This document shows, one piece after another, positions 13,880 through 26,816 of a stretch of 64,000 nucleotides of DNA. The notes beneath the pieces were generated by a model that worked only from the letters and a program-made list of their open reading frames with translations, made no database searches and was not told the origin of the DNA. The translations under genes were made by a program, and so were the position numbers. The stretch's first letter is position 1; each line of letters opens with the position of its first letter. This DNA comes from Phallus indusiatus. Lineage: Eukaryota > Basidiomycota > Agaricomycetes > Phallales > Phallaceae. Where the stretch lies: NCBI GenBank assembly GCA_027605045.1, contig JAQFWX010000013.1, positions 62,001-126,000 of the forward strand, in the 5' to 3' direction.

Positions 13880-13889
13880 TATATAAAAG
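13880..13889 (+). promoter_or_regulatory. TATA box of the aldo/keto reductase gene
   Basis: TATATAAAAG lies about 90 bp before the ATG at 13970 and is followed by a pyrimidine run, the usual arrangement of a fungal core promoter. Confidence 0.6.
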
Positions 13890-13969
13890 GCTGCTTGCTT
13901 TGCTCTTTTTTTTCAGTACTTGTTCACGTCTGTCAACGCTAAACAAACGATCTTACAAACATATTCAGC

Positions 13970-15910
13970 ATGACTACTCGCAAAACTACAATGCCTTATG
14001 GTACGCTGCTGCTGCTGCCTCCTCTTTCCAGAATCATTCGTTAATTGTTGTTCGTTGTTCGTTGTTCATTGCAGTTAAACTCGGTAACTCCGGTTTGAAA
14101 ATCTCGAAAATTGTGCTCGGGATGATGTCGTATGGTGACAGCAAATGGGCCGACTGGGTTCTCGATGAAAAGGAAGCTATAAAACATATAAAGGCTGCGT
14201 GAGTCGAGGGTGTCTTTTTTTTTCTTGGTTGAGGATAGCTCTGAGATGTGTTATGCAGGTATGATGCTGGCATTCAGACGTTTGACACTGGTAGGAACGT
14301 TCTTTCAATCGTGATATTGCTATATTGACGATTTTCATCCTTAAGCCAACGTATACTCGAACGGCGAAAGGCACGTCTGGCGTTGTCTACTTTTCAAAAG
14401 ATAATACACTGACGCCATTACAGCGAACGTATTTTGGGAAAGGCCATCAAATCTTTGAATTTACCCCGAGACGAGATCGTCGTTATGACCAAGGTAACGC
14501 TTTCCAAACCTATTGCAAGCGCGGTGTAGTCGAAGATTAACGACGCTATAGGTTTATTTCATCGTTGGGAAGGCTCCAGATGTTCACTTCTTTGGTGATA
14601 AAAGCTCTGGTCAACCTGAACAGCTGGGATATGTAAACCAAGGAGGTCTAAGTCGCAAGGTATGCGGTTTGTTAATCGCTGAGTGCGATGACACGTCGAG
14701 TTGATGATGTTCTGCAGCATATCTTTGAAAGTGTTAAGCACAGTCTTGAAAGACTTCAGTTGGACTACATCGACGTGTTACAGTGTAAGTCGATCTATAA
14801 CTGGGTCTCAACTAATTGACGTTAAACAATCCTTTATAGGCCATCGTTTCGATCCCAATACTCCTATTTCAGAGACCGTACGTCGGTCTCGTATCAATGT
14901 TTTCAATTCCCAATTGAATGAATTTATTTCTCAGATGCAAGCTTTACATGATGTCGTACAGGCAGGCTACGTGCGCTATATCGGCATGAGCTCCTGCTAC
15001 GCGTACCAATGTAAGTCACCATGCTATTTACGTATTGAGCCTCTTTTCCTGATAAATTGTTACCCACAGTCAATGCTATGCAAAGTAAGCTTCTCGATAT
15101 GATATTATTCTTTGAAAGTTGTACATTCATGTATTTTCTTTCCAGACTATGCCATCAACAATAAATTGACACCTTTCATCTCGATGCAAAACCATTATTC
15201 GTTGGTTTACCGCGAGGAAGAACGTGAGATGATGCCAACCCTCAAAGTGAGTTTCCACGGACTTTTGGGCATTCATTTATTCCCCCAGATTAAACAAAAA
15301 TAATCACAGCAATTTGGTGTTGGATGTATTCCATGGTCTCCGCTAGCTCGTGGTTTACTCACTCGACCTCTGACAGAACAAACCAAAAGAGGCGACACTG
15401 ACTGGTCCGTTATTCTCACCGATGTAAATTCCCAAAATGTTGATGTTTTCCCTTTTTAATCAGGTATTTGAAAACTGCGTACAAGGCATCTGGTACGAAA
15501 GATATAGTAAACCGGTTAGTTAACCGCCGTGAAACACTCATTATTCGCTGCATGCATTGATTTACCTTGCCCCCTTTTAAGAGTTCAAGAAGTAGCCCAG
15601 AAGAAAGGAATAACGATGGCTCAAGTTGCTTTAGCGTGGTGTTTCTCCAACCCTAGTATGTCTTTTCGCAGGTTCCATTCTTCTTGTATTTTAATCACGC
15701 TTTTTCAAGACATTACTGCACCTATCGTTGGTACAACAAGTCTTAAGAATCTTGAAGAGTTACTAGGTAATTTCTTTCGCTTAAACAAAAGTCATGCTAT
15801 TGATTGCGTACTACTTTACCATAGCCGCTGTTGAATTCCGTTTGACTGATGAAGAGGTGAAATATCTTGAAGAGCCTTATCAACCCCAGAATATCACAGG
15901 GCATGCGTAG
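13970..15910 (+). CDS. Aldo/keto reductase
   Basis: Sixteen exons: 13970-14000, 14075-14198, 14259-14290, 14346-14370, 14424-14493, 14552-14659, 14718-14784, 14840-14877, 14935-15010, 15070-15084, 15146-15246, 15310-15404, 15464-15514, 15582-15655, 15710-15766, 15825-15910. They sum to 1050 nt and 349 aa in one frame. Family landmarks are VKLGNSGLKISKIVLGMMSYG, the catalytic Asp and Tyr in FDTANVYSNG, LQLDYIDVLQCHRFD, VRYIGMSSCYAYQ, SMQNHYSLVYREEE, IPWSPLARGLLTRP and the NADP-binding end PIVGTTSLKNLEELL. It is a cytosolic NAD(P)H-dependent reductase of carbonyl compounds, close to the versicolorin-reductase/aryl-alcohol dehydrogenase type of fungal AKR. The substrate is unknown. The intron 14371-14423 begins GC, not GT, and exon 10 is only 15 nt. 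Confidence 0.93.
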
Positions 15911-16137
15911 CTCAAGTTGATGACGATCAGCTGCATCGTGACATGTAGAAAATGTATTGCGATAAGATGAGAGAAATGTTTTATCTCTGAATATATAAAA
16001 CATCATACTTGCTCACTATATTTCAATCGTTTGGAACCTTGGGAACGAGAGGTACCGGTTACCACGCCGTCAGCTGCTTCTGCGAGACTATAGGTAATAG
16101 GAACCCAAAAATGAATCGGAGCCTGCCACTGACTTCG

Positions 16138-16227
16138 TATATTGTAGTTGCTGTCAGGTTTACGGACGATGAGGTCAAATATCTTGAAGAGCTTTATCAA
16201 CCTCAGAAGGTTTTCGGTCATAGTTAA
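16138..16227 (+). pseudogene. Duplicated last exon of the aldo/keto reductase
   Basis: This stretch reads RFTDDEVKYLEELYQPQ and ends in TAA, closely matching the last exon of the preceding gene (RLTDEEVKYLEEPYQPQ). I find no trace of the other exons between 15911 and 16138. It looks like the remnant of a tandem copy that was mostly deleted, or a partial duplication. Confidence 0.7.
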
Positions 16228-17160
16228 TGTGACAAACATGGTGATGCTTTGAATTAATCACTCTTCTGGACGCCAGGAAAACCAGTATAATTACCTTGAA
16301 ATTTTCCCAGTCCATCATCAGCATTTAAAGAGTACATTTGAAATATTTGATCAGTTCTTAATTCTTGAATTGAAAAAAGTAATATTCTTGGGTATGGAGC
16401 GGCGTATTGGTTGTTAGTTTTGCCCTGGAGGTTTAGTTGGCGCTGTTATCTATAATAATACTCTGATCACGAGGCCTTTCACACAAAAACAACCTTTCAG
16501 TTCCGAAACCGGAACGCCAGTGCCGTTGCTACTATTGCTGGATCAAAGCATAATACGTTCTCGAAGCTTCTTTTATGCCAAATATGTCAACCGTAATTAG
16601 GTGGTGATGCATTATATGCAGTAACAGATCAACCCCATGATGCGTCACATCCGGTAAGCTTCTCGAGCTTAATACAAACTTGTTCGCGGATATTTCTCGT
16701 TATTTCTTATATTGTCAAATGAGCAAGCCAGCTCGGATTCATATCCCCATGATCGTTTGTTTTGCAATAATTTCGGGCCCTTTGTGACATTAATTCCAAA
16801 CTAGTAAATGGTTTATAATGCTCTTGCGCAATTTCAGTCTATCCGGAGGGTTTTAGGATACTCCTTGGAGAATCAAAAAACTCACTAATACGAAATTGAC
16901 AATGTTGCACACTTGTTGCCAAACGCCAAGTAAGTTAGTTACGGCTCGTATTAAGTATCGTTTCAGTTGTGCCGTTTCTTCTCTTGAGACAGTTAGGTTC
17001 TCTTTTGAACAAATTCTACAACCTAGCGCAATGTGCATAAGGTGGCGTTATATGTCAGCAGTCACATTAGGTGATCGTCCCAGAAAACGAGACACGTGGT
17101 AGTTCAGCACAGAAGTAAAGGCAGGAAGTGAATCAAACTCAAAAGGCTTAGCTCCAATAG
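16228..17160. other. Intergenic up to the transposon end
   Basis: No gene recognised. Two overlapping short frames (16853-17038 minus, 16896-17102 plus) have no known motif. The right boundary is the left terminal repeat of the Plavaka-type element. Confidence 0.35.
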
Positions 17161-17179
17161 ATTGTCGCAAAAATCGAAA
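17161..17179 (+). repeat. Left terminal inverted repeat
   Basis: ATTGTCGCAAAAATCGAAA, identical to the complement of 24276-24294. Confidence 0.9.
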
Positions 17180-17310
17180 GTGCCTGATATTGGCATATCA
17201 GGCCATAAGTCCGGTCAGACGAGGTCTGCCTGATCTAGCCTGACGGCCTGATCAGATCGAGAAAATGGATTTCAAAACGCGAATGCATATCTGGATGGCG
17301 ACTTTCTGAT

Positions 17311-17372
17311 CTGCCTGACGGGTGTCTATATCTACCTGACGGGTGTCTATATCTGCCTGACGGTGTCTATAT
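17311..17372 (+). repeat. Subterminal tandem repeat, three 20-21 bp units
   Basis: Three successive copies of CTGCCTGACGGGTGTCTATAT with small changes, just inside the left end of the transposon. The CCTGAC core recurs in inverted form near the right end (24195-24255). These are probably binding sites for the element's own transposase or DUF6698 protein; that role is inferred. Confidence 0.7.
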
Positions 17373-17978
17373 CCGAGAGGGGGTTTTGGTATCTGAGAGA
17401 GAGTTTCGGTATCTGCAGGTTCGCTTCGTATGTATATGACCCGGAATGGCTGACAGTCGAAAATCTGTTTTAGGCTTCCATACTTGACACGGATCGACTT
17501 CAAATCACTACAGGCACCACATCGGATTTATAAGCAACAATAAACGTATATTTTATAACCACGGGTAAGTAAATAATAGTAACATTACATTAGCTATGGA
17601 CTACAAAAATATACTTAAGCAATTTTTTATACTACAGGTTGAGTACAGCGTTTATCTATAAGGCGGTTAGGCAGTTAGTCATTGTCTTTTACGTAATAAG
17701 AGCGCGCACTAACTTTCCACATGCATTTTCCACGACATTTCGTTTTTGCTGGCGATGGTAGTAGAACGAGGACAAGAGCGATAGGGCTAGTGGAGCATTG
17801 GTGAAGGTCTTATATACCTTCACCAATGTGGAGCGGCTCCAACCAGCGTCTAATACACCGTCATAGGTCCGTCCGGTCCCGTTTTGGAAAATTGTCGTCT
17901 CGATTATGCATCTAATCCGCGCACACTCTCAAAGCTGCATTCTTCTTCTGTAAAGCTGCATATTCGTCCCTTTCCGTC

Positions 17979-18550
17979 ATGTCTAATAAAGAGAATGTCC
18001 CAACAGAGATCATCGACGACTCGGAGACTGAACCTGACACAGACAGCGAAGTTATACCAGCGTTAAGAGCAAAATTGAACCCTGTAAGTGATTTTATCAT
18101 GTAGCTCAATGTCTTCATGCTTAGTAGGTGCTTACAGGGACGCTTCAAAGGTTCTGAGACAGTAGAAGCTCTGCAACCTGCAATTCCTTTAGGCTCAAGA
18201 CCAGAAAACAGAACAGTCACGGTATGTCTTTTCTTGACAGCGTTGTATCAAAAAATGATGGAATTTAGGCGTCCATTGTTCCACAAACACTTGTTTCTCA
18301 TCCTCCTATTCCCAAGCGTAAAGTCTCAGCAACATTTAACCACACGATAACCGAAGTGGGACGGCCTATAAAGCAACAGCGAACCGATAGCGTGTCAGGA
18401 GGGTTGACGGCCGAAGTTCAAGCTTTAAAGACAGAGGTAGAAAAACTGAAGCACGGACAAAGAAAGATGGTTGAAGAGATTAGAGCTTTACAGTTTATCA
18501 ACCAGCGTGGCTTTGAAAGTATAAGTAATGTATTGGAAAAAAAGTTGTAA
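17979..18550 (+). CDS. Small coiled-coil protein of the transposon
   Basis: Three exons, 17979-18083, 18138-18221 and 18269-18550, sum to 471 nt and 156 aa with every intron in phase 0. The N-terminus is acidic (SETEPDTDSEV). The middle has a basic PKRK patch that could serve nuclear import. The C-terminal 50 residues form a clear coiled coil (TAEVQALKTEVEKLKHGQRK...). I do not recognise the family. It is inside the element and converges on the minus-strand DUF6698 gene, their stops being about 45 bp apart. A dimerising or DNA-binding accessory role in transposition is plausible but unproven. Confidence 0.65.
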
Positions 18551-18595
18551 TACAAAGTTTATTCAGATTGATTCTTAAATCAAATCGCGATTGCA

Positions 18596-20438
18596 TCAGT
18601 GTTTCTTAGAACGACTGCTACGGCGAACTTGAGGAGACACATTTTCATTTGCAGATTCCAATGGGGCGGCCTTTCGTCTCTTCTTCCTGTCACCTCTGTT
18701 GCGTCTTGCAAATGTAGGCCCTGTGCTCTCCTCTTCCTCATCGCTCTGGATGACCCGTCGCTTTCTTAAACTTTGGTTTGTCGAAGATTGCATGCGAATG
18801 ATAGAATTTTGACTGGCATGATGACCATGCAAACTGTTGCTAATGTCTCCTAAAGGTGACGACGGCTGACCCTCGAGATGGACGCGTGGAGTAGTAGCTT
18901 CTATATCCGTCAAAGGTGATGATGGTTGATTGAAAGCAGGGGACTATCAATTTACCTGTCAGCTCAACTAACCGATAAAAGGTGAGGACAGATACCATTC
19001 TTGGTGCCAATGTATCATCCTCCTCATCATGGGAAGCTGGAGTCGAGTTCCTTGCCTCAGCCTGTGTCAGCGGTGGGTCTTGTTCCGGCTCTGATTGACT
19101 CGATTCTTCAGCGATTTCATCATCTTTTAGATCATCAAACAGAAACGTAACATCCTCTGGCACGGAAGAACTAGACTTGGCAGGAAGATTTGCGGAATCC
19201 GGATAAAAGATTTCATTCCATGTCTTGAAGATATCAATGACGGAAACTCTTTTCTCATGAAGACCGGTGTGGAGGTACTCGAAGTAAGTATCGTAATCGC
19301 TTTGATAGTTGATTTGAGTCTGAGCCCCGCATGGTAGTAGAGAGCGGTCGGCAGAAGCTATGAAGCGTGCCTAAACAGAATAAATATTAACAAGAAAATG
19401 ATCAGAAAGGTGCAAATGACATACAAGAGTAGCAGCCATAGCAATTGCGCCAGGTGTAATACAGCTGAGTTTCCACTGGCTTTCAAGATTTGCATGGGAG
19501 AGTTTTCTCGTCACCTGTCCGTCAGAAAGGCACTTCACTGAACTTGGTCCTCGAACAAGCGCAGAGTAAGTCTAGCTGTAATTGAGAAAGCCTGAAAAAG
19601 TGCAAAAAGTATGTTTTTCATACCCTCATTAAAATCGGATGGCGGAAAATCCTCCATTTTTTTCTCTTTTCATTGGGATCTTCCTTGTACAAAATCGGTG
19701 CTAGAACAGTGTACGTGTCCTTTCCGTCTGTTTGACCACAAAATCCAATTAATGACTTGAATGTGTTGAAGCGACACTGGTTATCGTCAAACACTTCTTT
19801 CGTACAACCCAATATATAGGGACCAGTCTGTGTTAGTCGGCTAGAGGCATTGGACCTTTGCTGATCCATATCAGCGAAAAACTAGCAAATATTGAATTTC
19901 TTGGACATATGTGGTGAAAATAAAATACCTGTTCAACATAATCTGATTCCTGAAATCTAGTGTGTATGTCATTTGGGATTAAATTTATCAAGTCAAACAC
20001 GAGTCCCTGTTGCTTTTCTCCAGTTGATGAAAACCGTTCCCTTGGATTATAGGATGGATCCAGTTCAAGTGTAAGGATTTCTTCATCTGTTGGACTAACC
20101 CAGAAAGCGTACATATAGGTGAACTCTCTTGCAAGTTTCCCAACCTGAGAGCGCTTTTTGGAATCTTGAATGTACACATTCTTTTTTGGTGGCTCCTGGT
20201 GGTCCTTTGGCACGGTTTCAGCCCGATTGGTGAGAGTAGCAATACGCCGGTCTTTTTCAGCTAGCTGAACAGATCTTGCATTACTCTTGGCCTGTGTTTT
20301 CCTCAAAACCTGCAGTAGCAAGAGTAGGTCTACATGAATATGAGAGATATATGAAATGCATACTTGTTTTAATGTTCCAATTGACATATCCGAACCAAAT
20401 CCACCCTCGGATGCAGAACTTTCGGGACTGCTGGACAT
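18596..20438 (-). CDS. DUF6698-containing transposon companion protein
   Basis: Six exons, complement(join(18596..18943,18996..19370,19425..19571,19624..19881,19929..20309,20364..20438)), give 1584 nt and 527 aa with all introns in phase 0. The core from about residue 145 to 350 (TGPYILGCTKEVF, FRHPILMR, LVRGPSSVKCLSDGQ, CITPGAIAMAATLARF, NYQSDYDTYFEYL, FKTWNEIFYP) matches the layout of DUF6698, a domain of basidiomycete proteins often found with transposases. The N-terminus holds a short coiled coil, and the C-terminal 170 residues are acidic then strongly basic (KKRRKAA, RRSSRSKKH), suggesting nuclear or DNA/chromatin contact. It is divergent with the transposase, with about 250 bp of shared promoter. 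Function unknown. Confidence 0.75.
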
Positions 20439-20690
20439 ATTTTCTGACAGTGCGATTGTAAGAGTTCAAGTAAAGTTGAGAATGAAAAAAAAAGGTGCGT
20501 CAACGTCATATGAGGTGCAGTGGATACTAACTTAGCGAGGTGAAGGACCGGCGTGCAAGCCCGGGCATATGTCATGATCTACGACTCCCTGCTTTCTCAA
20601 GACTCAAGCTTCGCCATTCCCTTAACATCTAATTGGAGAATCATTTAAAAGTGATAACATGGGGTATGAAATGAATTTTGTGTTTATGTC

Positions 20691-23600
20691 TTGATCTCAC
20701 CTTTTAATAGTAGAACCACATCTGCAAAAAAGTTGAATCATACCATCCGTCTGCAAAATCATCAACGCTTGTGTGATTCCTGCAACCAGCCTGTTAATAG
20801 ACGGGGTTTTGACAGACACATAAAAAGCTGTCTGGCCAGGCATGCTCATGCACAATCAATAGCGGGAACACCAGTGGATGTCCTGCCAGATCCTCCTCCT
20901 GACAGTTTGTCTGGACCGGAGCTAATATTTCCACCAGTTGACGAGGAGATGCAGGGTAAGCAATTTTTTTGTAGTTTTCCATACATTAAAAAACCTTACT
21001 GTGTTACCTAGACGAGGTAGAATCTGAAGAAGAAGATCCGATTGACGAAAACTCCAATTCAACTGGCAGTGCGGCTCATGATGCTGTACAAGAATTCATA
21101 CGCGTTATGCATCATCCTCACAGCGGCAAAACATCAACTATCATCCCGCTTGATGATCCAACATTAAACCAAGCGTCGTCAGCCAATCCTACTGCAACTC
21201 AAGGTCCGGACGATGATAGTCCCTGGGCCCCATTTCGCAGTCGCGCTGATTTTGAATTCTGTCGTATCGCCGTCTCAAAAGCACTTGACAAGGAAACAAT
21301 TGAAACACTTTTAGAAGGACTTAACGGAAGATGGGCATCTGGAACAGAGTTGACGCTCCGAAACTTTTCTGACTATCAACGGTCTTTGGCAGCTGCACGT
21401 AATTTTAGTGTTCGGGTAAGTGCATATCTCTGCCTTTCCTTACCGGCGTTTTTTGACAATTCAATAGTTTAAAGAGGAGACCATTGTACATGAGTTCAAA
21501 GGGAAAAATACAGCTTCACATTCCAATACCGAGACCCATGGCAATGGGTTTTAGACATTGTGACGGACCCTACTTTGGCAGATTCCATCATATGGTATCC
21601 GGAGCAGAAATGGCTTCATCACCATGGTCGCATTACGCGGATTTATGATGAACTCAATACTGGTGATCGTTGGTGGGAGATACAGGTAGTTAAAACAATG
21701 ATTATTCATGTCCATCTTCCGCTTAGAATCCACTAACATTGGCACTTCGGAATTTAAGGACTCTCTTCCAAATGAAGAAGGAATACCACACTGCTTCCTT
21801 CCATTACATTTATGGCTTGATAAAAGCAATGTTGCTAAGACAGTCAAAAAACACCCAATTATTCTGCGCGCAGGCTTCTTGCCCAGCTCAATCCGAAATG
21901 GCTCTGGAAATGGTGGTGGTGTGCTTATCGGCTACATGCCTATAGTATGTTTATTACTCTTTTCAGCTAATAAGTTTTGATTAATTCACAATTTTAGATT
22001 GAAGGGAATTGTAGTACCGAGGATGACTCCATGACATCCGTTGAATTTGCCAGGTTTAGAAGAGAAGTCTATCAGCGGGTCCACCACATCATCTTCCGCA
22101 AAATTCGTCGTCATTCTCGTTGTGGCGGACAAACTGTTACATGTGGGGATAAGTTGCGTCGGGTAATACATCTAGGAATCATGATTCTCGCCCTTGATGG
22201 AGAGGAAGCGTGGTGTTTGTGTGGTACCCGTGGCGCCAGAGCAAATTACCCATGTCCACGTTGTCTAACTCATCACAATGCACTAACATGCCTCAGTGTA
22301 ACACCAAAACTTCGAACACAGGAAGATATGAAAACTATCTATGAGGATGCCCTAACAATGTCCGCAACAGCAGCTGAAAATTTATTACGGGACTCAGGAC
22401 TTCATTTAGTAAAGGTAATTCATTAACTAAATATTTTATTAAATGTATTAAAATAATATCATCTCAGAATGCCTTTTGGAGTATTTTTGCCTCTGATCCA
22501 TACTTGGCATACTCGTATGATGTCTTACACGCAATGGACTCCGGCGAGTGGGGAAAGCACCAATGGGAATTACTCAATGAAAAGATCCTCAATGACCACG
22601 GGAAAAAACAATTATCAGTCAAGTATGTAATTATTCTTTTTTTGTTCGGTTCCTTACATTCCAGAATATCAGTATGAATAATGTTCCGAGATGGCCATCA
22701 CTAAAGCATTTCAGTAACGTTACAAATGTTGACTTTGCAGACGGCAACAGCTACCGGGATATATTGAAGGTATGTTATCTATATCATAATATGCAATGAA
22801 AACTTAGCCGTAGTTTAGGCTGTTATATTTTGCTTGGTAAATCTATTACCAACAAACTCGCCAGTAATACATTGTTTCCGTACTTTGGCTGTAATTCGTT
22901 GCATCGCAGTCCTACGGCCAGTGTCACAAGAACACATAGTATACCTAAAGGAATGCCTGACAAAGTATGAAAAGTACTGCATGGTAAGTCTCGTATTTAT
23001 GTTCACTAAACTGATTTTAACTGAATGATTGATATCCCAGAAATTAACGAAAACCTATAGGAAGAATTATGAATATCCGAAGCACCATTCCCTTGTTCAC
23101 CTTCCCTATGACTTACAGATGAAAGGCGCGATCGATAATTACTCAACAAGGCCTGGAGAAGGGTTTCAACAGGAAGTTCAGCAAGCTTATGACCAGACCA
23201 ACTTTCGGAACACTGAGGCACAAGTATGTAAATTGTAATTGTTTTCTAATTCTGTAGTAATCTTTAAGTTATTAGATGATTAGAATTGACGAGAATCAAG
23301 AAGCAATTGCAAAAATCACGTTTGCCGTTCGCAACTATGACCTTTCGAAACAGGCGGCAGCTAACGAGGTGGCCGTCAACGATGATGATGAACCTCTGCC
23401 GACAGCCATAGCCAGCGATGACCACTGGAAATTTGGTTCACACCTTCGCAAGGTTTCGCCTGAAGAATGGGAGTCTTGTGAGCTTGCTAAACGAACAGCA
23501 AGGCAGACCGATTGCCGTCCTATTCAGCACTTTTCATCCCAACTCAAACATTTCTTAACGGAGTTCTTACCGGAGCTGACGCGGTCGTTTGAATTTATTA

Positions 23601-24093
23601 AGGTATGATCAAGCATTTGTCATTAGATACTGTACAATGCTCACATTCCCAGTTAACACCATACCAGTGTTTGTATCTTCAATACCGTTCGCTCGAAAAC
23701 TGGCAAGAGAAAAGTGACATACTTCGGTGTAACCCTTGTTTCCACGGTCAGCCTCGTTATGATTGTGTCGTGATCAACACAAACCCCATATCGTTCGGCC
23801 GACTTCATGGTTTGTTCCGGCTTCACGAATCTCCTAACGTCTACCACGATATTGCTTTAATCACTTACCTTGACCCCTCTTCATGGAAACCGAAAACAAA
23901 ATGGGAAGGCTGCTGCGTCTTTGAGGAGAAAACGAAGTCTGATTTCGTGTTCGTCAAATATCTTATTCGAGGGTGCCATATGATTCCGGCATTCGAGAAA
24001 TCAAAGAGAATTTTCTATCTCAATGACTTGGTTGATTCCGACTCTTTTTTGCGGTTTTATCTTGATCAGCGGCTCCGTCAGACAGATATATAA
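20691..24093 (+). CDS. Plavaka-type transposase, apparently frameshifted
   Basis: Exons about 20691-20955, 21012-21415, 21468-21685, 21727-21944, 21998-22414, 22468-22622, 22673-22769, 22819-22983, 23041-23223, 23276-23602 and 23653-24093. The N-terminus has a Cys2/His/Cys zinc-finger-like motif (CDSC...HIKSC). Plavaka-family blocks follow: YRDPWQWVLDIVTDPTLAD, LPLHLWLDKSNV, ILRAGFLPSSIRNGSGNGG, VLIGYMPI, then a Cys-rich block WCLCGTRGARANYPCPRC and DVLHAMDSGEWGKHQWELL. It should cut and rejoin the element's ends in the nucleus. Two frame breaks are seen: the A5 run at 21504-21508 is one base short of an open frame, and the 21686-21726 intron joins exons in incompatible phases. Downstream exons are all in phase. 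No in-frame ATG was found at the 5' end. Confidence 0.82.
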
Positions 24094-24275
24094 CAATTTA
24101 TAGCTCAATTCCATGTACCTACAACCCAATAAACGTTTATTCAAATTTTGTTATTCTGATACGGCCGGATATGAAAACTCCAATTCATATCCGACCCGGT
24201 CAGCCCCAATCAGGCCTTCAGGCTGCGCCAGTCCCCGTCAGCCTCCGTCAGATTTTGGTCTCCTAGATCCGGCGG

Positions 24276-24294
24276 TTTCGATTTTTGCGACAAT
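24276..24294 (-). repeat. Right terminal inverted repeat
   Basis: TTTCGATTTTTGCGACAAT, the exact complement of the left end at 17161-17179. Confidence 0.9.
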
Positions 24295-24747
24295 TTCCTT
24301 CTCCTGGTATCCCCTGAAATATTCTCATTTCCTACACAATCACAACGTCCTGTAAGACTGTAATGTGGCGGGCACTGTTACATAAAGAGGTCGTTCAAGA
24401 AATATTTTCGTAATACATTTCATGTTTCTTTGTTACGCATGCATTCTCGGGACCAAGAAAAATATTCAAATTCAGGATCATGAGGTCCGTCAGTGCTGTT
24501 AAAGACTTACCCAACAGGAAATTTGGAAATTGATCCAGAGAATTTAGCCTATTCCTCACAGGAAATACTGTCAGATGTAACATAAAAATCATCCGTACCA
24601 CTCATTCTCTCTTGTGATTGCGTTCCACGCCAAGACCCAACACCAGTGTATAAACCGGATTTTTGCCGAACACGCCTTTGTCAAAGAAATAAAAGGCGAG
24701 ACTCTTCAAAGGCCAGTACCAGGTCATTCTACCTATAATTGACCATC
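24295..24747. other. Promoter region of the xylanase
   Basis: No gene is seen between the transposon end and the xylanase start. A TATAAA box at 24649-24654 lies about 94 bp before the xylanase ATG. Confidence 0.5.
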
Positions 24748-25473
<726 letters not shown>

Positions 25474-26204
25474 GGTGCGTAGCTCCAGACAATTTTCCCT
25501 ACGTGGAGTCGTTTAACGCCCGATTAGAGTCCTATCGTCCTCAGTGGCGTTCAGTGATGATATTTTCCAGTGTGTTAATAAAAACTTATTTGTAATTTAG
25601 TATTTTAAACTCCAATGTGCACCTAAGTGCAATCAAACCTTTGCTTAAAATCCGATGATTAGCCATGAATAATGAAAAGATCGATATTAATTTGGCCACA
25701 CTGGCAGAGGTTTTTCAGACCGTATCTATTTGTTGAAGGATGATAAAACATTTAACACATCAGGTACTGGGATCGTCCGTAGGACCCAGTTCAATATATA
25801 TAATTACTATGGCCTTTACTGTGAGAATGTCAATCACGCGCTCAAACACCTCCCACTGGCAGAAATCAAACAGGCCGATTCCGATCCTGATGGATTTCAA
25901 AACATTTCAGTGACGTGGCGTTCGACCGCACGTACGCGACGTTCGCCTTTTGAAGCTTCCTTTGCGTCACGATTCCGTTCATGATGGACTCGGAGGCGCA
26001 ATTTATTCAGACATTGCATAAAATCTCTTACACATTTGCTGACTGGAGTCGGGCCCGTCTTTCGGAAGGGTGCCGCAGCCGTTTAGTAGGTGGCGGCCAC
26101 GTGGCAGGAATGTAAATCCGAGAAGGTGTCGGCAATCACGGTAGCAAAGCTTGCCGGCACTAAAAGCGCTCATTGCGCGTACCGACTCCGTACCGTCACT
26201 ACCT

Positions 26205-26228
26205 TCATCATCATCATCATCATCATCA
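26205..26228 (+). repeat. (TCA)8 microsatellite
   Basis: Eight uninterrupted TCA triplets within the GC-rich block. Confidence 0.9.
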
Positions 26229-26816
26229 AACTCGAGCGAGGATATTCCGCATCGTCGTCGTTTGCCATTAGTCCTTTCCACCTTTCACACAACACTCGTT
26301 GAAGCACTCGAAAAAAATAATAATCTCGTGTCACTGACTCCGAGTGACGGCGTCCGAATTTGCTGAGCAATAGTCCAGCCACGTTCTCGAGGACCGACCA
26401 GCGACAGTGGAGACACTGGAGTTCGTCTCCCCCCTCTTTTCCCCCACATCACGAGAAGCAAGGCGAGATATCTTTCAGAAGCGCCGTGATGCGTGATGGC
26501 GCGGTTTCGCTCTTCATCGGTGAAAGTTCGAGTGTCTGCCATATCCTTCAAATTCTCTGTGGCGGAAGTTGGAATGAGGTGGTGCTGCTAGTCGATGGGC
26601 AGCGGTTGTCGAGATGTGTAGTTACACTCTACGCAAGTATGTGAGTCTTCTTCAGCGGATTTAGCTCGAGCGAGGGTGATGGTTAGGGATTTCTAAAATT
26701 GCATGGTATGGAATAATTAGCTACATACTATTGAGATATGGTAATCATCATAGGGAAGGGCATAGCGTCAGCCCAAGCCGACTAGTGATCTGGGTTTTAG
26801 CTCCAGAGCGCGTTCC

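Larger units (their letters stand above)
17161..24294. mobile_element. Plavaka-type DNA transposon with three genes
   Basis: A 7.1-kb element bounded by perfect 19-bp terminal inverted repeats, ATTGTCGCAAAAATCGAAA at the left end and its exact complement at the right. It carries a small coiled-coil gene (plus), a DUF6698 gene (minus) and a transposase gene (plus). The subterminal regions are rich in short CCTGAC/GTCAGG words in both orientations, as expected for transposase-binding sites. The target-site duplication is unclear because the outermost AT is shared by the palindromic ends; no longer flanking repeat is visible. The exact match of the two ends suggests a fairly recent insertion. 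Confidence 0.85.

Noticed and set aside
16009..16137. Further exons of a second aldo/keto reductase
   Set aside because: The translated sequence before 16138 does not resemble any part of the enzyme, so only the last exon can be claimed.
17161..24294. A CACTA-type element with 3-bp target duplication
   Set aside because: The ends begin ATTGTCGC and not CACT(A/G), and the 3 bases flanking the two ends (TAG and TTC) differ.
26003..26644. Protein genes on both strands in the GC-rich block
   Set aside because: Open frames overlap in several frames, as expected from GC-rich DNA. They contain repeats of single residues from the (TCA)n run and no recognisable motif.
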